Below, in pieces: positions 7,090-15,784 of a stretch of 19,692 nt of DNA (the stretch's first letter is position 1; every line of letters starts with the position of its first letter). This stretch comes from an uncultured Lachnospiraceae bacterium (GTDB lineage Bacteria > Bacillota_A > Clostridia > Lachnospirales > Lachnospiraceae), in assembly GCA_947302185.1 (NCBI GenBank), contig CAMYVI010000013.1, positions 1-19,692 of the forward strand, given 5' to 3'. The notes beneath the pieces were generated by a model. That model searched no databases. It was not told where the DNA came from and saw only the letters and a list, made by a program, of their open reading frames with translations. The translations under genes were made by a program, and so were the position numbers.

Positions 7090-7851
7090 ATGTCTGAAGA
7101 AATTATGAGAAACATTATAAACTACTGGACGGCTCGCGCCGAAAGCTACTCGGAGCTCAACCGGGACGAACTCGGTTGGGGAATGTGCGAAAGGTGGATT
7201 TCCGCCATGGAGAGCGAATTTCCGGATAAGCCGAAGGAGGAAATCAGGATTCTGGATATAGGAACCGGACCCGGCTTTTTGGCTGTCCTGCTCGCACAGG
7301 CTGGGTATTCTCCGGACGCGGCGGACTGCACAGCCGGAATGCTCGAGGAGGCAAGAAGAAATGCCGAAAAGTATTCCGACAGGATATCGTTTCACCTGAT
7401 GAATGCTGATTCGTTGGATTTTGAGGACGAGACGTTTGATGTGGTGGTGAGCAGGAATCTGACGTGGAACCTGCCTGACCCCTGCGTGTGTTACGCGGAG
7501 TGGCTGCGTATTTTGAAACCCGGCGGAAGGGTCGTGATATTTGACGCCAACTGGTACAGATATCTGTTTGATGATGAGGCGAGACGTGAGTATGACCGTG
7601 ACAGGGATGAGGTGGCAAGGGAGGCTCTGAGAGATTTCAATTTAGTGCCGAATTTCGAAGTAATGGAGGACATTGCAAGAAAGCTTCCTATGTCGAAGAA
7701 GCACAGACCGTACTGGGACAGGGATAAGATGTCGGAAGTCGGATACGGGCATGTGGATATCTGTGAAGACATCTGGCAGGAAGTGTGGACGGCGGAGGAG
7801 AAGATGAATTACGCTTCTACGCCGATGTTCAGGATTACCGGTATTAAATAA
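7090..7851 (+). CDS. Class I SAM-dependent methyltransferase
   Basis: A cytosolic methyltransferase of 253 residues with a Rossmann-type SAM-binding fold. Motif I is LDIGTGPGF (55-63), an acidic region lies near NADSLDF (105-111), motif IV-like VVVSRNLTWNLPDP is at 118-131, and the post-motif LKPGGRVVIFDANW is at 142-155. The C-terminal part (about 156-250) is charged and unassigned; the methyl acceptor cannot be told. It follows the ABC operon after 49 nt with only a weak GAGAG upstream, and shares the terminator. Co-transcription suggests that it modifies the imported ligand, a metallophore or a pathway intermediate, but this is inference. Confidence 0.85.
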   Translation: MSEEIMRNIINYWTARAESYSELNRDELGWGMCERWISAMESEFPDKPKEEIRILDIGTGPGFLAVLLAQAGYSPDAADCTAGMLEEARRNAEKYSDRISFHLMNADSLDFEDETFDVVVSRNLTWNLPDPCVCYAEWLRILKPGGRVVIFDANWYRYLFDDEARREYDRDRDEVAREALRDFNLVPNFEVMEDIARKLPMSKKHRPYWDRDKMSEVGYGHVDICEDIWQEVWTAEEKMNYASTPMFRITGIK

Positions 7852-7884
7852 TCAGCCTGAGCAACTGTCTATGTTGCGAAAAGA

Positions 7885-7918
7885 CAGCCCCGAAGAGTTC
7901 GTCTTCGGGGCTGCTTTT
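7885..7918 (+). terminator. Rho-independent terminator, probably bidirectional
   Basis: A perfect 12-bp stem (7885-7896 with 7902-7913, loop GTTCG) is followed by CTTTT on the plus strand. On the minus strand the stem is followed by TCTTTT. It sits between convergent genes: the methyltransferase end at 7851 and the GH32 end at 8039. Confidence 0.88.
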
Positions 7919-8038
7919 GTGGAGGAGTATAAGAATAGTATGTAGTGGCTTATATCACAGTAATCCGGTAATCTTCTGTTTGCAGGTCAGACCGTCCCTC
8001 AAAGCAGTATTTCTGTGACACAGCCGATGGCCTGATCG

Positions 8039-11000
8039 TCACTCAAGGTACCATTTCTGTGCCTTGGTCGAAGCCGCTGTCTTAGCCAGCACATTCTTAT
8101 TGTTCACAGTCTGGTTGCTGACAAGATGGAGTACTGTGCCGAGGGCGTTCGTGAAGGTCACTGTTCCGTCGGAATTCTTTGTGATCTTCCATCTCTGTCC
8201 GCTTTCAGCCGCCCACTTACTCTGGATGACATTCGTGTCGCTCTTCTTCGTGTTGCCCTTCACCGAGACACACAGTCCGGAATTGACATTGACCAGACGA
8301 TAATAACCGCTTCCGCTGTATATTACCTTGAACTTCTTGGCGTTTGTGTTGCTGTAAGTGTAGAGGTTCACGTTTGCGCCTTCTTCCTTGGAAGAGGAGG
8401 CAATATTGAGTGCGAACTTCTTATTTGCAGAGGCCTTGATTGCATATGTGCCGTCGAAAGGAGCCTTCACCGCATCGGTTTCTGCGATGTAGAATCTCTG
8501 CAGGCCGCTGCTCGCCGTCTCGGCCATGCTCAGTGTCGTTCCCTTCACTGCGGAGGAGTCTGACATGGCAATCGAGTAACCGGTTACGGAATTGATAATT
8601 GCGAAGGAATTATCTGATTTCTTTGAAAGTTTCCAGTTCTGTGCCTGTCTCGTTGTCTGGTCGTACAGTACAAGTCCTTTTCCGACAAGCGGACTGTTCT
8701 GCTGGACTGCCAAAGCAAGCTCGCACTTGGCGTTAATGAACTTCCAGGTGCCGTCTGAGTTCTTGACGGCTTTGAAACGCATCGCTTCGGAAGTGCTTCT
8801 GTCTGTAATATAGACCTTGGTATTGTTGACCATCTTGCCGGAGAAAGAGCAGACCGCCGTTTTGGAATTGTTCTTCGGAATCAGAATATAGGTCTTTCCG
8901 GATTTGATGGAGGTCGCACATTCAACGATTTCAAAGGTCTTTACTTTTGAATCCTTATAATTTCCGATACCTGTGATGGTGATCTTCGCAGTTCCCGGAT
9001 TCTTGTTATTTTCGTACTGAACTGTATAATCGGTTCCTTCAGTCAGTGTTTCGCCGTCAATAGTAACGGTGAGCGCCGGAGTGTATGCTTTTCCGGAATA
9101 GCCGTAAGAGAGGCTGACTCCGGCGACAGTCGCTTTCGAGATGCTCTTCGGTTCCGGTTTCAGTTCGTTGACATAGAAGGTCTGTACGTCAACAGCACCG
9201 TCCCAGAGACCGATGCCCGCATACGGATTTGTGTTAAAGAAGGTTTCCACATTGTCCATCTTGCGATTCAGGCACTCTGTGCCGTCGATCTCTATGCAAA
9301 TATTATCGACAGTCTTCGTAATCTTAACGTCATGATATTGTCCGTCGTTGATAGTCTTGCCCATGCTGCCCTCGGCAATCGTATCACCTGCAAACCGGAA
9401 CAGACGGACGTTGGGGCTGTCTCCGAGCTGGATGGCGTAAGCCTGTCTGTCAAATGGGTCAACCGAGTTGCCGGCAAAGAAGATATTGATGAGTCCGCGG
9501 GTGTAAGCGACTTTGGTCTCCAAAGTGAATTCTTCGAAGCCAATCGGCTTGGCTGACATATAGAAATCGTTGGAGCCGACATTGGAGCAGCTGAGGGTCT
9601 TATCGTCCACTACCCAGCTGCCGTTGACAGCTCTCCAGTCCTCAAGGTTGGTTTCAAAATTATTTTCGAGAACCTTTACCGTGAAGGATTTTGTCAGCTC
9701 GGGAACTGCCGTCGATGATGCTGTGATCGTAGTGGTTCCCTTCTTGAGAGCAGTCACAGTAGCCGCTGCACCTTTTATCTGCATGGAGACTACGGAGTCA
9801 TCTTCAACGGTCCACTCCACATCCTGAGCAACATCGGTGGGAAGCAGGGTGACTCGTATCGTTTTCTTGTCGCCTGCATACATGAAGAGTTCATCTTCTG
9901 TACCGGATGTGATGACCAGAGGAACGTCACTGGTCGTTTTGTCCCAGATGGTATTCATCGGGTAGATGGTGATGTCGGCTGTCGCGGCGCCTCCTTCGGC
10001 CACAACTTGTGCTCCGAGGCTGTCTGCTGACGGGAAAATCTGATTGCCGCCCGCGGCGGTATCACCTTTCGTGAATACTTCAACACTGGCTTTGTCCATA
10101 TAGATATGGAGCGTTACGCTGCCGTCGGCGTTCGGACTGACCTGCTGGCTGTCCACATCCGTGAACCGTTTGGAAATCTGGATACCGGACTTACTGCGGT
10201 CAATAGAAAGTGTCTCGCTGTCCAGGTCGTAGAGGACATCCGTGGATTCTTCTTCACTCACACGAAGTTTGAAGCCTACCTTTGTCGTATCGCTGCCGGG
10301 ATAGAATGTCGAGACGATTTCATAGCAATCGCCCGCAAAGCTGTCAAGGATATCATTATCCGGGGTTACCTCTGCACCTTTCAGGTCGATGACCGCATCG
10401 CCGCGAAGAGTTTCGTAACCATCGATAGGTGTCTGTGTCAGAAGATAGGTTCCGTCTTCACTGACCAGGCCTTCCTTCAGGACAAGATTGAAGGTTCCGT
10501 TGAAGTCCTGACCGACTTTATTGGCAACGGCGTTGCAGTAGTCATCCCAGGTGTTCATCCAGTTGATCTCAAGGATGTCCGGAAGGGCCGGATTTGCTGC
10601 TGTGCCGAAATCCTGTACATAGAAAGTCATAGCGGCATAAGAGTCCTTGCCGAAATTCATGACGCCGTCTCTGTCGGCATAATCGCTGTCCGGAACGAAT
10701 CTCCACTTGCCGCCGACTTCGGTAAAGTCACCGACTTTGTAGTAACGTCCGCCTCTGGAGAGGACCCACTTGACGGTTCCGTCGTCAGCCTTGATCGGAT
10801 AGAGATCCGGGCATTCTGTGTGGAGATCGGCGTAAGTTGCTTCGCATGTCCATGTGAGCAAATCATCGGAGGAGTAAATGCGGAGCGGACCGCCTGCGAG
10901 TACCATGAACCATTTGTTCTCCCAGCGGAAGACTTTGGGATCGCGGAACGCGTCGGTTCCGAGAGGATCGCGTGTCCAGTCTGCGGCAATATTGTCCACC

Positions 11001-13021
11001 TTGGTCCATGTGCAGCCTTCATCCTCGCTGTAAGCCAGCGTGAGGCGCTGTCCGTCGCCGTCGCAGGTGATGAGGGCGACAAGAGCGCCGGCCGGGGACG
11101 CGACCAGGCCGGAGGCATTGGTATCATCGATTACGATACAGCCTGAGAACATAGCTCCGTTTGCGTCCGGATAGAATGCGATGGGCTGCTCTTCCCAGTG
11201 AATCAGATCCGTGCTGGTGACATGTGCCCAGTGCATGGGTCCCCACTGCTTCGCATCATAGAACTGATAGAAGAAGTGGTAGGTTCCTTTATAGTAAACC
11301 AGACCGTTGGGATCGTTGGCCCAGCCGTCCTTGACGGAGTAATGATACTGGTCGCGATAAGGTTCATTGTAATAGATGGCGGACGGCTGTCTGCGATGTA
11401 CGTTGACACGATAGGTCAGAGAAGCGGTCGTGCCGTCATCTGCGACGGCTGTGCTGACTACTGTGATGTAATTAACTCCCACGTTGACCGGAATTCCTGC
11501 GCCGTCTGCGTAAGTCTCACCGTCAGGACCGATTACCGTAACGGAGGTGCCGCTGTTTTTCGGGGAGGCGATGATGTCCACTGTGGAGGCGTCATTTTCA
11601 ATATACTGAATAAAAATGGGTTCGCCCGGACTGAACTGTGCCTTCTTCTCGACAGTGCCGGAAGAAGAAACAGTGATATCCTCAAGACTCGGATCAAATG
11701 CTCCCTCAATCGGAGTGAAGAATGTATTCTGGAATACCATATCGCCGTTGAAGTTCAGAAGACCGAGATAACCGTCGAATGCACAGGTATCCTGTCCTCT
11801 GTCATCCGTCTGGAGGGTGTAATCTCCGGAGCTGGCCAGGAGCGTATCGTTCACATAGAACGAGACCCAGCTGCCTATGGCGACGACTTTCAGGTTATAG
11901 GAACCGTCAGCTGAGGCGGGCGCCGGTTTCTCATTGCCGAGGACCATATCACGTCCGTCGACCCATCTCCAGAACTTGCCGGCTTTGTTGCCGATGTCAA
12001 AGTTCACGGCGTAGCTGTTCCGATTGCTCCGGGAGGAGCCGCTGCGGAACAGAAGAGAAGCGGCACCGCCGTCTGAAAGGAATTTGACGTCTGTGGAAAA
12101 GACGAAATCGCCGGCAAATGATTCGGAGTAAAGGAAGCTGTCCCCGAGCCCGACTGCGTTGCTGTGAAGACCGTCATCCGTGACTTCCCATACGCCGCTT
12201 GTCGAGGCAAGACCGGTCAGATTCGTCTTATAGCGGTCGTCAGCCTCAAGGTCTGTATTGTCGCCGCCTTTTTCGATATATTCGCCTTCAAAAGAGATGT
12301 TGGTAAATACAGCTTCGGAGTTCCAGGTCAGAAGGCCGACGTAACCGCCGGTCCAGGAGGCGAGAGTGCCGGATTTGGAATTGAGATCCTTGTCGTTATT
12401 ACCATAGCTGTAGGTGAACTCGCCTTTTTCGTTGACCTGCATTTTGAAATGGACAGGAAGTGTAAAATCAACGTCCGCTCCGTTGCCGCAGGCAATCTCG
12501 CCGCCTACGTCGGGACCGAACATACGGAACGCGTCATTGTTGCCGAGACGCCCTGAATCAACATTTGCACCGTTCCAGTGAACGCCGGGAGCGGTTTTGC
12601 TGGAAAGGCCGAAAATAAGGGCAGCGGAGTGGATACTTTGCCCCTGCTTGAAGGATACATCCGCTTCCAGGGTGAAGGAGTTTACCTCGGATTCAAGACC
12701 GTTATAGACAGCGAAATGATCGCCGCCGGTATTGGTCAGAGTGACCGAATGCCCTTCTTCATCAATGATCAGGTCATCCGTGGGGGAAGTGAAGTCGGTC
12801 AGACCGCTGCCGGAACCGATCACCTCATCAGAGGATTCCTGTTCAGGATCGTCCTGCAGGTCGGCCGGAATATCAAACTGCCCGGAATCCTCGTAAGACT
12901 CCGCCACAACGGGATTCTCTTCAGCCGCCAGTACCGAAGGTACAGATCCGAAGGCGCTGAATGATGCCGTGACGAATGCCAGGAATAATGACATCAGCCT
13001 GGTTACATTTTTCTTTTTCAT
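8039..13021 (-). CDS. Secreted multidomain GH32 levanase/fructanase
   Basis: A 1660-residue extracellular fructan hydrolase releasing fructose or fructooligosaccharides from levan/inulin-type polymers. Order of modules (approximate residues): signal peptide 1-33 (ends VLAAEE), acidic linker, two LamG-like beta-sandwiches (70-250, 264-440), cadherin-like beta-sandwich (448-544), GH32 five-bladed propeller (557-870), GH32 C-terminal sandwich (874-1022), Big_2 Ig-like (1032-1119), third LamG-like (1121-1286), a YSGKAYTP-type Ig-like repeat (1297-1367), and two ricin-type beta-trefoils (1370-1514, 1521-1660). All catalytic marks are present: WANDPNG (nucleophile D570), FRDP (D694) and TEC (acid/base E736). 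There is no LPXTG or SLH anchor. The start at 13021 is set by AAAGGAG and the signal peptide; an upstream in-frame extension to 13129 would bury the signal peptide. Levan versus inulin specificity is not readable. Confidence 0.92.
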   Translation of the reverse strand: MKKKNVTRLMSLFLAFVTASFSAFGSVPSVLAAEENPVVAESYEDSGQFDIPADLQDDPEQESSDEVIGSGSGLTDFTSPTDDLIIDEEGHSVTLTNTGGDHFAVYNGLESEVNSFTLEADVSFKQGQSIHSAALIFGLSSKTAPGVHWNGANVDSGRLGNNDAFRMFGPDVGGEIACGNGADVDFTLPVHFKMQVNEKGEFTYSYGNNDKDLNSKSGTLASWTGGYVGLLTWNSEAVFTNISFEGEYIEKGGDNTDLEADDRYKTNLTGLASTSGVWEVTDDGLHSNAVGLGDSFLYSESFAGDFVFSTDVKFLSDGGAASLLFRSGSSRSNRNSYAVNFDIGNKAGKFWRWVDGRDMVLGNEKPAPASADGSYNLKVVAIGSWVSFYVNDTLLASSGDYTLQTDDRGQDTCAFDGYLGLLNFNGDMVFQNTFFTPIEGAFDPSLEDITVSSSGTVEKKAQFSPGEPIFIQYIENDASTVDIIASPKNSGTSVTVIGPDGETYADGAGIPVNVGVNYITVVSTAVADDGTTASLTYRVNVHRRQPSAIYYNEPYRDQYHYSVKDGWANDPNGLVYYKGTYHFFYQFYDAKQWGPMHWAHVTSTDLIHWEEQPIAFYPDANGAMFSGCIVIDDTNASGLVASPAGALVALITCDGDGQRLTLAYSEDEGCTWTKVDNIAADWTRDPLGTDAFRDPKVFRWENKWFMVLAGGPLRIYSSDDLLTWTCEATYADLHTECPDLYPIKADDGTVKWVLSRGGRYYKVGDFTEVGGKWRFVPDSDYADRDGVMNFGKDSYAAMTFYVQDFGTAANPALPDILEINWMNTWDDYCNAVANKVGQDFNGTFNLVLKEGLVSEDGTYLLTQTPIDGYETLRGDAVIDLKGAEVTPDNDILDSFAGDCYEIVSTFYPGSDTTKVGFKLRVSEEESTDVLYDLDSETLSIDRSKSGIQISKRFTDVDSQQVSPNADGSVTLHIYMDKASVEVFTKGDTAAGGNQIFPSADSLGAQVVAEGGAATADITIYPMNTIWDKTTSDVPLVITSGTEDELFMYAGDKKTIRVTLLPTDVAQDVEWTVEDDSVVSMQIKGAAATVTALKKGTTTITASSTAVPELTKSFTVKVLENNFETNLEDWRAVNGSWVVDDKTLSCSNVGSNDFYMSAKPIGFEEFTLETKVAYTRGLINIFFAGNSVDPFDRQAYAIQLGDSPNVRLFRFAGDTIAEGSMGKTINDGQYHDVKITKTVDNICIEIDGTECLNRKMDNVETFFNTNPYAGIGLWDGAVDVQTFYVNELKPEPKSISKATVAGVSLSYGYSGKAYTPALTVTIDGETLTEGTDYTVQYENNKNPGTAKITITGIGNYKDSKVKTFEIVECATSIKSGKTYILIPKNNSKTAVCSFSGKMVNNTKVYITDRSTSEAMRFKAVKNSDGTWKFINAKCELALAVQQNSPLVGKGLVLYDQTTRQAQNWKLSKKSDNSFAIINSVTGYSIAMSDSSAVKGTTLSMAETASSGLQRFYIAETDAVKAPFDGTYAIKASANKKFALNIASSSKEEGANVNLYTYSNTNAKKFKVIYSGSGYYRLVNVNSGLCVSVKGNTKKSDTNVIQSKWAAESGQRWKITKNSDGTVTFTNALGTVLHLVSNQTVNNKNVLAKTAASTKAQKWYLE

Positions 13022-13027
13022 CCTTTT

Positions 13028-13034
13028 CTCCTTT
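13028..13034 (-). promoter_or_regulatory. Ribosome binding site deciding the GH32 start
   Basis: AAAGGAG on the minus strand ends six bases before the ATG at 13021. The longer reading frame starting at 13129 has no comparable site and would place 36 mostly polar residues in front of a textbook signal peptide. Confidence 0.75.
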
Positions 13035-13147
13035 CTTTTTTGACTGCTCTGCAGGTAATTGCCCATACAATTCCTTTGCTGACAGAGTTTCGAATTTGTC
13101 TCTGACTGTTCTGCTGTGCAGCATTGCATCAGATTATCTTAGAATGA

Positions 13148-13176
13148 AGTATATAAAAATGTAAAAAATCTGACAT
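13148..13176 (-). promoter_or_regulatory. GH32 promoter with degenerate -35
   Basis: On the minus strand ATGTCA (complement of 13171-13176; 4/6 to TTGACA) is followed by 17 nt and TATACT (complement of 13148-13153). The poor -35 next to conserved boxes suggests activator dependence. The predicted start near 13141 gives a leader of about 120 nt. It aligns base for base with the PTS promoter at 17889-17917. Confidence 0.65.
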
Positions 13177-13213
13177 CTGAGAATTGTCATCACAAATGTG
13201 TTACATTTGTCAT
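13177..13213 (-). promoter_or_regulatory. Putative activator site upstream of GH32 (two ATGACA boxes)
   Basis: Reading the minus strand, box 1 is ATGACAAATGT (13213-13203) and box 2 is ATGACAATTCTCAG (13190-13177), 23 nt apart start to start. Within it ACAAATGT and its complement form a perfect 8-bp dyad around a 3-nt centre (13192-13210), centred about 60 nt upstream of the predicted transcription start. The same boxes with the same spacing precede the PTS operon. Confidence 0.65.
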
Positions 13214-13260
13214 TAAAATACAATAGAATAATGCATATTATGGCAGTTCATGATAATATC

Positions 13261-13348
13261 TTATCGGAAGCTGCGCAAGCAACTCCCGATAAAAGGCCGA
13301 TTTATCGGCCGCATTTTGATTATCGGGTTCGCGAAGCGGTTCCGATAA
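13261..13348. repeat. Three-palindrome repeat block (TTATCGG copies 3 and 4)
   Basis: Hairpin A: TTATCGG (13261-13267) with CCGATAA (13286-13292), loop containing GCGCAAGC. Hairpin B: palindrome GGCCGATTTATCGGCC (13295-13310). Hairpin C: TTATCGG (13320-13326) with CCGATAA (13342-13348), loop containing GCGAAGC. All share the ATCGG/CCGAT core. The block separates the activator site from the sensory operon promoter. No T-tract makes it an ordinary terminator. Confidence 0.7.
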
Positions 13349-13378
13349 GATATAAAAATATTCTCAAAATATATAATC

Positions 13379-13407
13379 TTGACCGGGATTCTCAGGATGT
13401 CTATTAT
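13379..13407 (+). promoter_or_regulatory. Promoter of the sensory operon
   Basis: TTGACC (13379-13384; 5/6) and TATTAT (13402-13407; 5/6) are separated by 17 nt. It is closer to consensus than the GH32 and PTS promoters and lacks their boxes nearby, so it may be constitutive. Confidence 0.6.
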
Positions 13408-13442
13408 TAAAGTATAAATATTTGAATCAACAGCAGCCAGTT

Positions 13443-13448
13443 AAGAGG
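13443..13448 (+). promoter_or_regulatory. Ribosome binding site deciding the sugar-sensor start
   Basis: AAGAGG lies nine bases before ATG 13458. It favours that start over the in-frame TTG at 13422, which is only about 8 nt from the predicted transcription start and has no ribosome binding site. Confidence 0.65.
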
Positions 13449-13457
13449 CAGATAAGC

Positions 13458-14444
13458 ATGAAAGAAGAGAAGCTGATCAGAATAATTGTAACCGTCTGCC
13501 CGTCCATCTGCTTTGCGCTGATGGCCTCCGTTGTATGCATTTTTTTGGTTTCGGGCATCGACATATCCCTGATGCAGGTCAATGAAAAGCACCTCTTCGG
13601 CGCTACATATATGACTATGAGCAATCCTTATTATCAACTTCTGGATGAACAGATACGAATCCTGATCGAGGCAAACGGAGACCAGCTGATCTCCAGAGAC
13701 GCAGGCATGCATCAGGACAAGCAGCTGGAGCAGGTGAAAGAATTGATTGATGCGGGAGTTGAGGTCCTTTTCCTTACGCCGGTCGAATGGGACAGTGTGA
13801 AGCCTGCCCTGGAACTGGCAAATGCCGCAGGTATCCCCGTTATTGTAGTGGACACACCGGTGGAAGACAGTGAACTGGTATCATGTTCGGTTCTGTCAGA
13901 TAATTATGAAGCGGGAGTTCTGTGCGGCAGACATTTGCTCTCCATCCGGGATTCGGCTAATATATTGCTTCTGGAGCATGTCACCGCCGAGAGCGGAAAA
14001 GAGAGAATCCAGGGCTTTCTGGATACGATTCGCGGCCATGAGGGTTTCAATGTACTCGGTGAAGGGGAATCTGACGGTCAGATCGAGAACGCCATGATGG
14101 TAATGGAAAAGCTGCTGAAAGAGCATCCTGAAGCTGACACCTTGATGGCGCTCAATGATCCGAGCGCATTCGGCGGAATGGCGGCTATTCGCGGCGCCGG
14201 TCTGACGGACCGGTTCCTGGTTTACGGCGTTGACGGAACTCCCGAGGCGAAAGGTATGGTAAAAGACGGAATGATGACTGCCACCTGTGCACAGTTCCCG
14301 CTTATCGTTTCGGAGAAGACGGTAGAGCAGGGATACAGATTTCTGAAAGAAGGGCCGGTCAGCCGCAACGAGGAGGTCATTGTTCCGGTGGAACTGATTA
14401 CTGCTGATAATATCGATCATTTCAGTATTAACGGGTGGCAGTGA
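13458..14444 (+). CDS. Membrane-anchored RbsB-type sugar-binding protein (sensor component)
   Basis: A 328-residue protein with an uncleaved-looking N-terminal transmembrane segment (about 8-32, no lipobox) and a Peripla_BP_4/ribose-binding fold outside the cell. Positions where RbsB contacts its sugar have plausible counterparts: SNPYY (55-59), D132, R183, N233-D234, D259 and Q279. No sugar ABC permease or ATPase accompanies it; the next gene, overlapping by one base (TGATG), is a histidine kinase. By analogy with the anchored xylose-binding protein XylFII that signals through LytS in Clostridium beijerinckii, it probably presents a sugar signal to the kinase. The ligand is likely fructose or a fructan product given the neighbours, but that is inference. 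Confidence 0.85.
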   Translation: MKEEKLIRIIVTVCPSICFALMASVVCIFLVSGIDISLMQVNEKHLFGATYMTMSNPYYQLLDEQIRILIEANGDQLISRDAGMHQDKQLEQVKELIDAGVEVLFLTPVEWDSVKPALELANAAGIPVIVVDTPVEDSELVSCSVLSDNYEAGVLCGRHLLSIRDSANILLLEHVTAESGKERIQGFLDTIRGHEGFNVLGEGESDGQIENAMMVMEKLLKEHPEADTLMALNDPSAFGGMAAIRGAGLTDRFLVYGVDGTPEAKGMVKDGMMTATCAQFPLIVSEKTVEQGYRFLKEGPVSRNEEVIVPVELITADNIDHFSINGWQ

Positions 14445-15784
14445 TGGAAAACAGGGAATCATTAAAGCGTGTTCTGTATACGATGCTGCTGGTCAACGGG
14501 TTCATTCTGATGTATTATCTCGCGGTAACCTCTGCATCGAAAAAAATAATATGTGATATGAACGGTGCATATACTTTTTTATCGGTTGCAGAAGGAATAC
14601 CGGAGGACACGGTCACTCTGTGTCTGAAAACTTTCGCACTGTTCGGAGCATTGTCAGTCCTTATTCTTCTCAAAGAAGATGTCTGTAAAGAAAGCAAAAT
14701 GTATTTGCATCTGGCAAGCCTCGGAGAGATGCTGCTTTCATTTGAGCTGATCTGTGCCTTGAATTTTTATTACAGCGGCGTTGCGCTTGTTGTTCTGGCA
14801 GACCTTCTTTACTATGAGGAGAAAAAAGCGCCGAGAGTGGCTTATGTTGTTATTCAAATACTGGAATTTGTGTTCGGGAGTGATAAAATACTCGGATATT
14901 TTTATAATAACATTCAGTTCTCATCTTATCTCTATTGTTTCCATCCTGTGGTCAGAAGCTGGATCGTTGCGGTGGAAAGCAGCATGACTTTTATAAATAT
15001 CTTTATGTTCGTGATATTCGTACTGCTGATGATAATACGCCAGAAGAATGAGAATTCAAGAATACGTTTGCTGAACGCGGCTCTGTCCGGTAAAAATGTG
15101 CAGCTGCAGGAAGCCAACATTAAGCTCAGGGAATACGGCGAGACCATAAAGCGAATGACGGAGATTACAGAGAGGAACCGCCTGGCGAGAGAGATTCATG
15201 ATACGCTGGGCCATACCCTGACCGGCATAGTCGTCAGTGCGGATGCGGGCAGGATACTCATGGATACTGACCCGGGGGAGGCAAAAATCCGATTTGAAGT
15301 AATCGGGACCACAGCCAGACAGGGGCTTGAAGACGTGCGGCGCTCTATTCATGCGCTGCGTCCTGACGCTCTGGAAAGCCATGATATAGAATCCGCCCTC
15401 GAAAAGATGGTAGAGAATGTACGTGAGACCACCGGGACGGAAATCAGTTACGAGCAGATGGCAGGAGAGCTTATACTCGCGCAGGACGAGGAGGACACAC
15501 TTTACAGAATTGTGCAGGAAGGTCTGACAAATGCCGTCCGGCACGGACATGCGACCGAAATCTCAGTCATCATTTTCAGGGAGGATCATTCTCTCAAAGT
15601 GAGTATCAGGGATAACGGGATCGGAAGTCAGAAGGTTGAACCCGGTTTCGGTCTGGACTATATGCGCGAACGAATCGAAGTGTTAAAAGGAAGCCTCGGT
15701 TACGGCAACAGGGAGGATGGCTGTCAGGGCTTTTATCTGGAAGCGGAAATACCTATTCGAAGCAGGAATCCGGAGGATGAATAA
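14444..15784 (+). CDS. Sensor histidine kinase, HisKA_3 (NarL/DesK-like) family
   Basis: A 446-residue membrane kinase. About six hydrophobic segments occupy residues 8-200 with only short loops (the longest, about 30 residues, follows the first helix), so there is no extracellular sensor domain. A coiled stretch (about 203-245) leads to the HisKA_3 box AREIHDTLGHTLTG with phospho-acceptor H252. The ATPase domain has N-box QEGLTNAVRHGHA (N363), G1 DNGIG (390-394) and G2 GFGL (401-404). ATG 14444 overlaps the previous stop and has GGGTGG upstream; a GTG at 14435 is an alternative. The lack of a sensor domain and the flanking binding-protein genes suggest the input is delivered by those proteins through the membrane. 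Confidence 0.92.
   Translation: MENRESLKRVLYTMLLVNGFILMYYLAVTSASKKIICDMNGAYTFLSVAEGIPEDTVTLCLKTFALFGALSVLILLKEDVCKESKMYLHLASLGEMLLSFELICALNFYYSGVALVVLADLLYYEEKKAPRVAYVVIQILEFVFGSDKILGYFYNNIQFSSYLYCFHPVVRSWIVAVESSMTFINIFMFVIFVLLMIIRQKNENSRIRLLNAALSGKNVQLQEANIKLREYGETIKRMTEITERNRLAREIHDTLGHTLTGIVVSADAGRILMDTDPGEAKIRFEVIGTTARQGLEDVRRSIHALRPDALESHDIESALEKMVENVRETTGTEISYEQMAGELILAQDEEDTLYRIVQEGLTNAVRHGHATEISVIIFREDHSLKVSIRDNGIGSQKVEPGFGLDYMRERIEVLKGSLGYGNREDGCQGFYLEAEIPIRSRNPEDE

Larger units (their letters stand above)
13022..13457. other. Divergent control region between GH32 and sensory operon
   Basis: This 436-nt gene-free stretch holds, left to right, the GH32 leader and ribosome binding site, the GH32 promoter, the two-box activator site, a block of three palindromes (13261-13348), and the promoter and ribosome binding site of the sensory operon. 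No small ORF with its own ribosome binding site was seen. Confidence 0.7.

Noticed and set aside
10106..11146. 346-codon plus-strand open frame
   Set aside because: It lies wholly antisense to the GH32 catalytic region, whose conserved motifs prove the minus-strand frame. It has no ribosome binding site and a composition typical of a shadow frame.
13022..13129. 36-residue N-terminal extension of the GH32 protein (start at 13129)
   Set aside because: It would place a polar, Cys/Gln-rich stretch before a classic signal peptide; AAAGGAG and ATG at 13021 explain the start, and the extension overlaps the predicted untranslated leader.
13261..13348. CRISPR-like or tRNA-like array
   Set aside because: The units are hairpins of unequal length without regular spacers, and no cloverleaf with T-loop consensus can be drawn.
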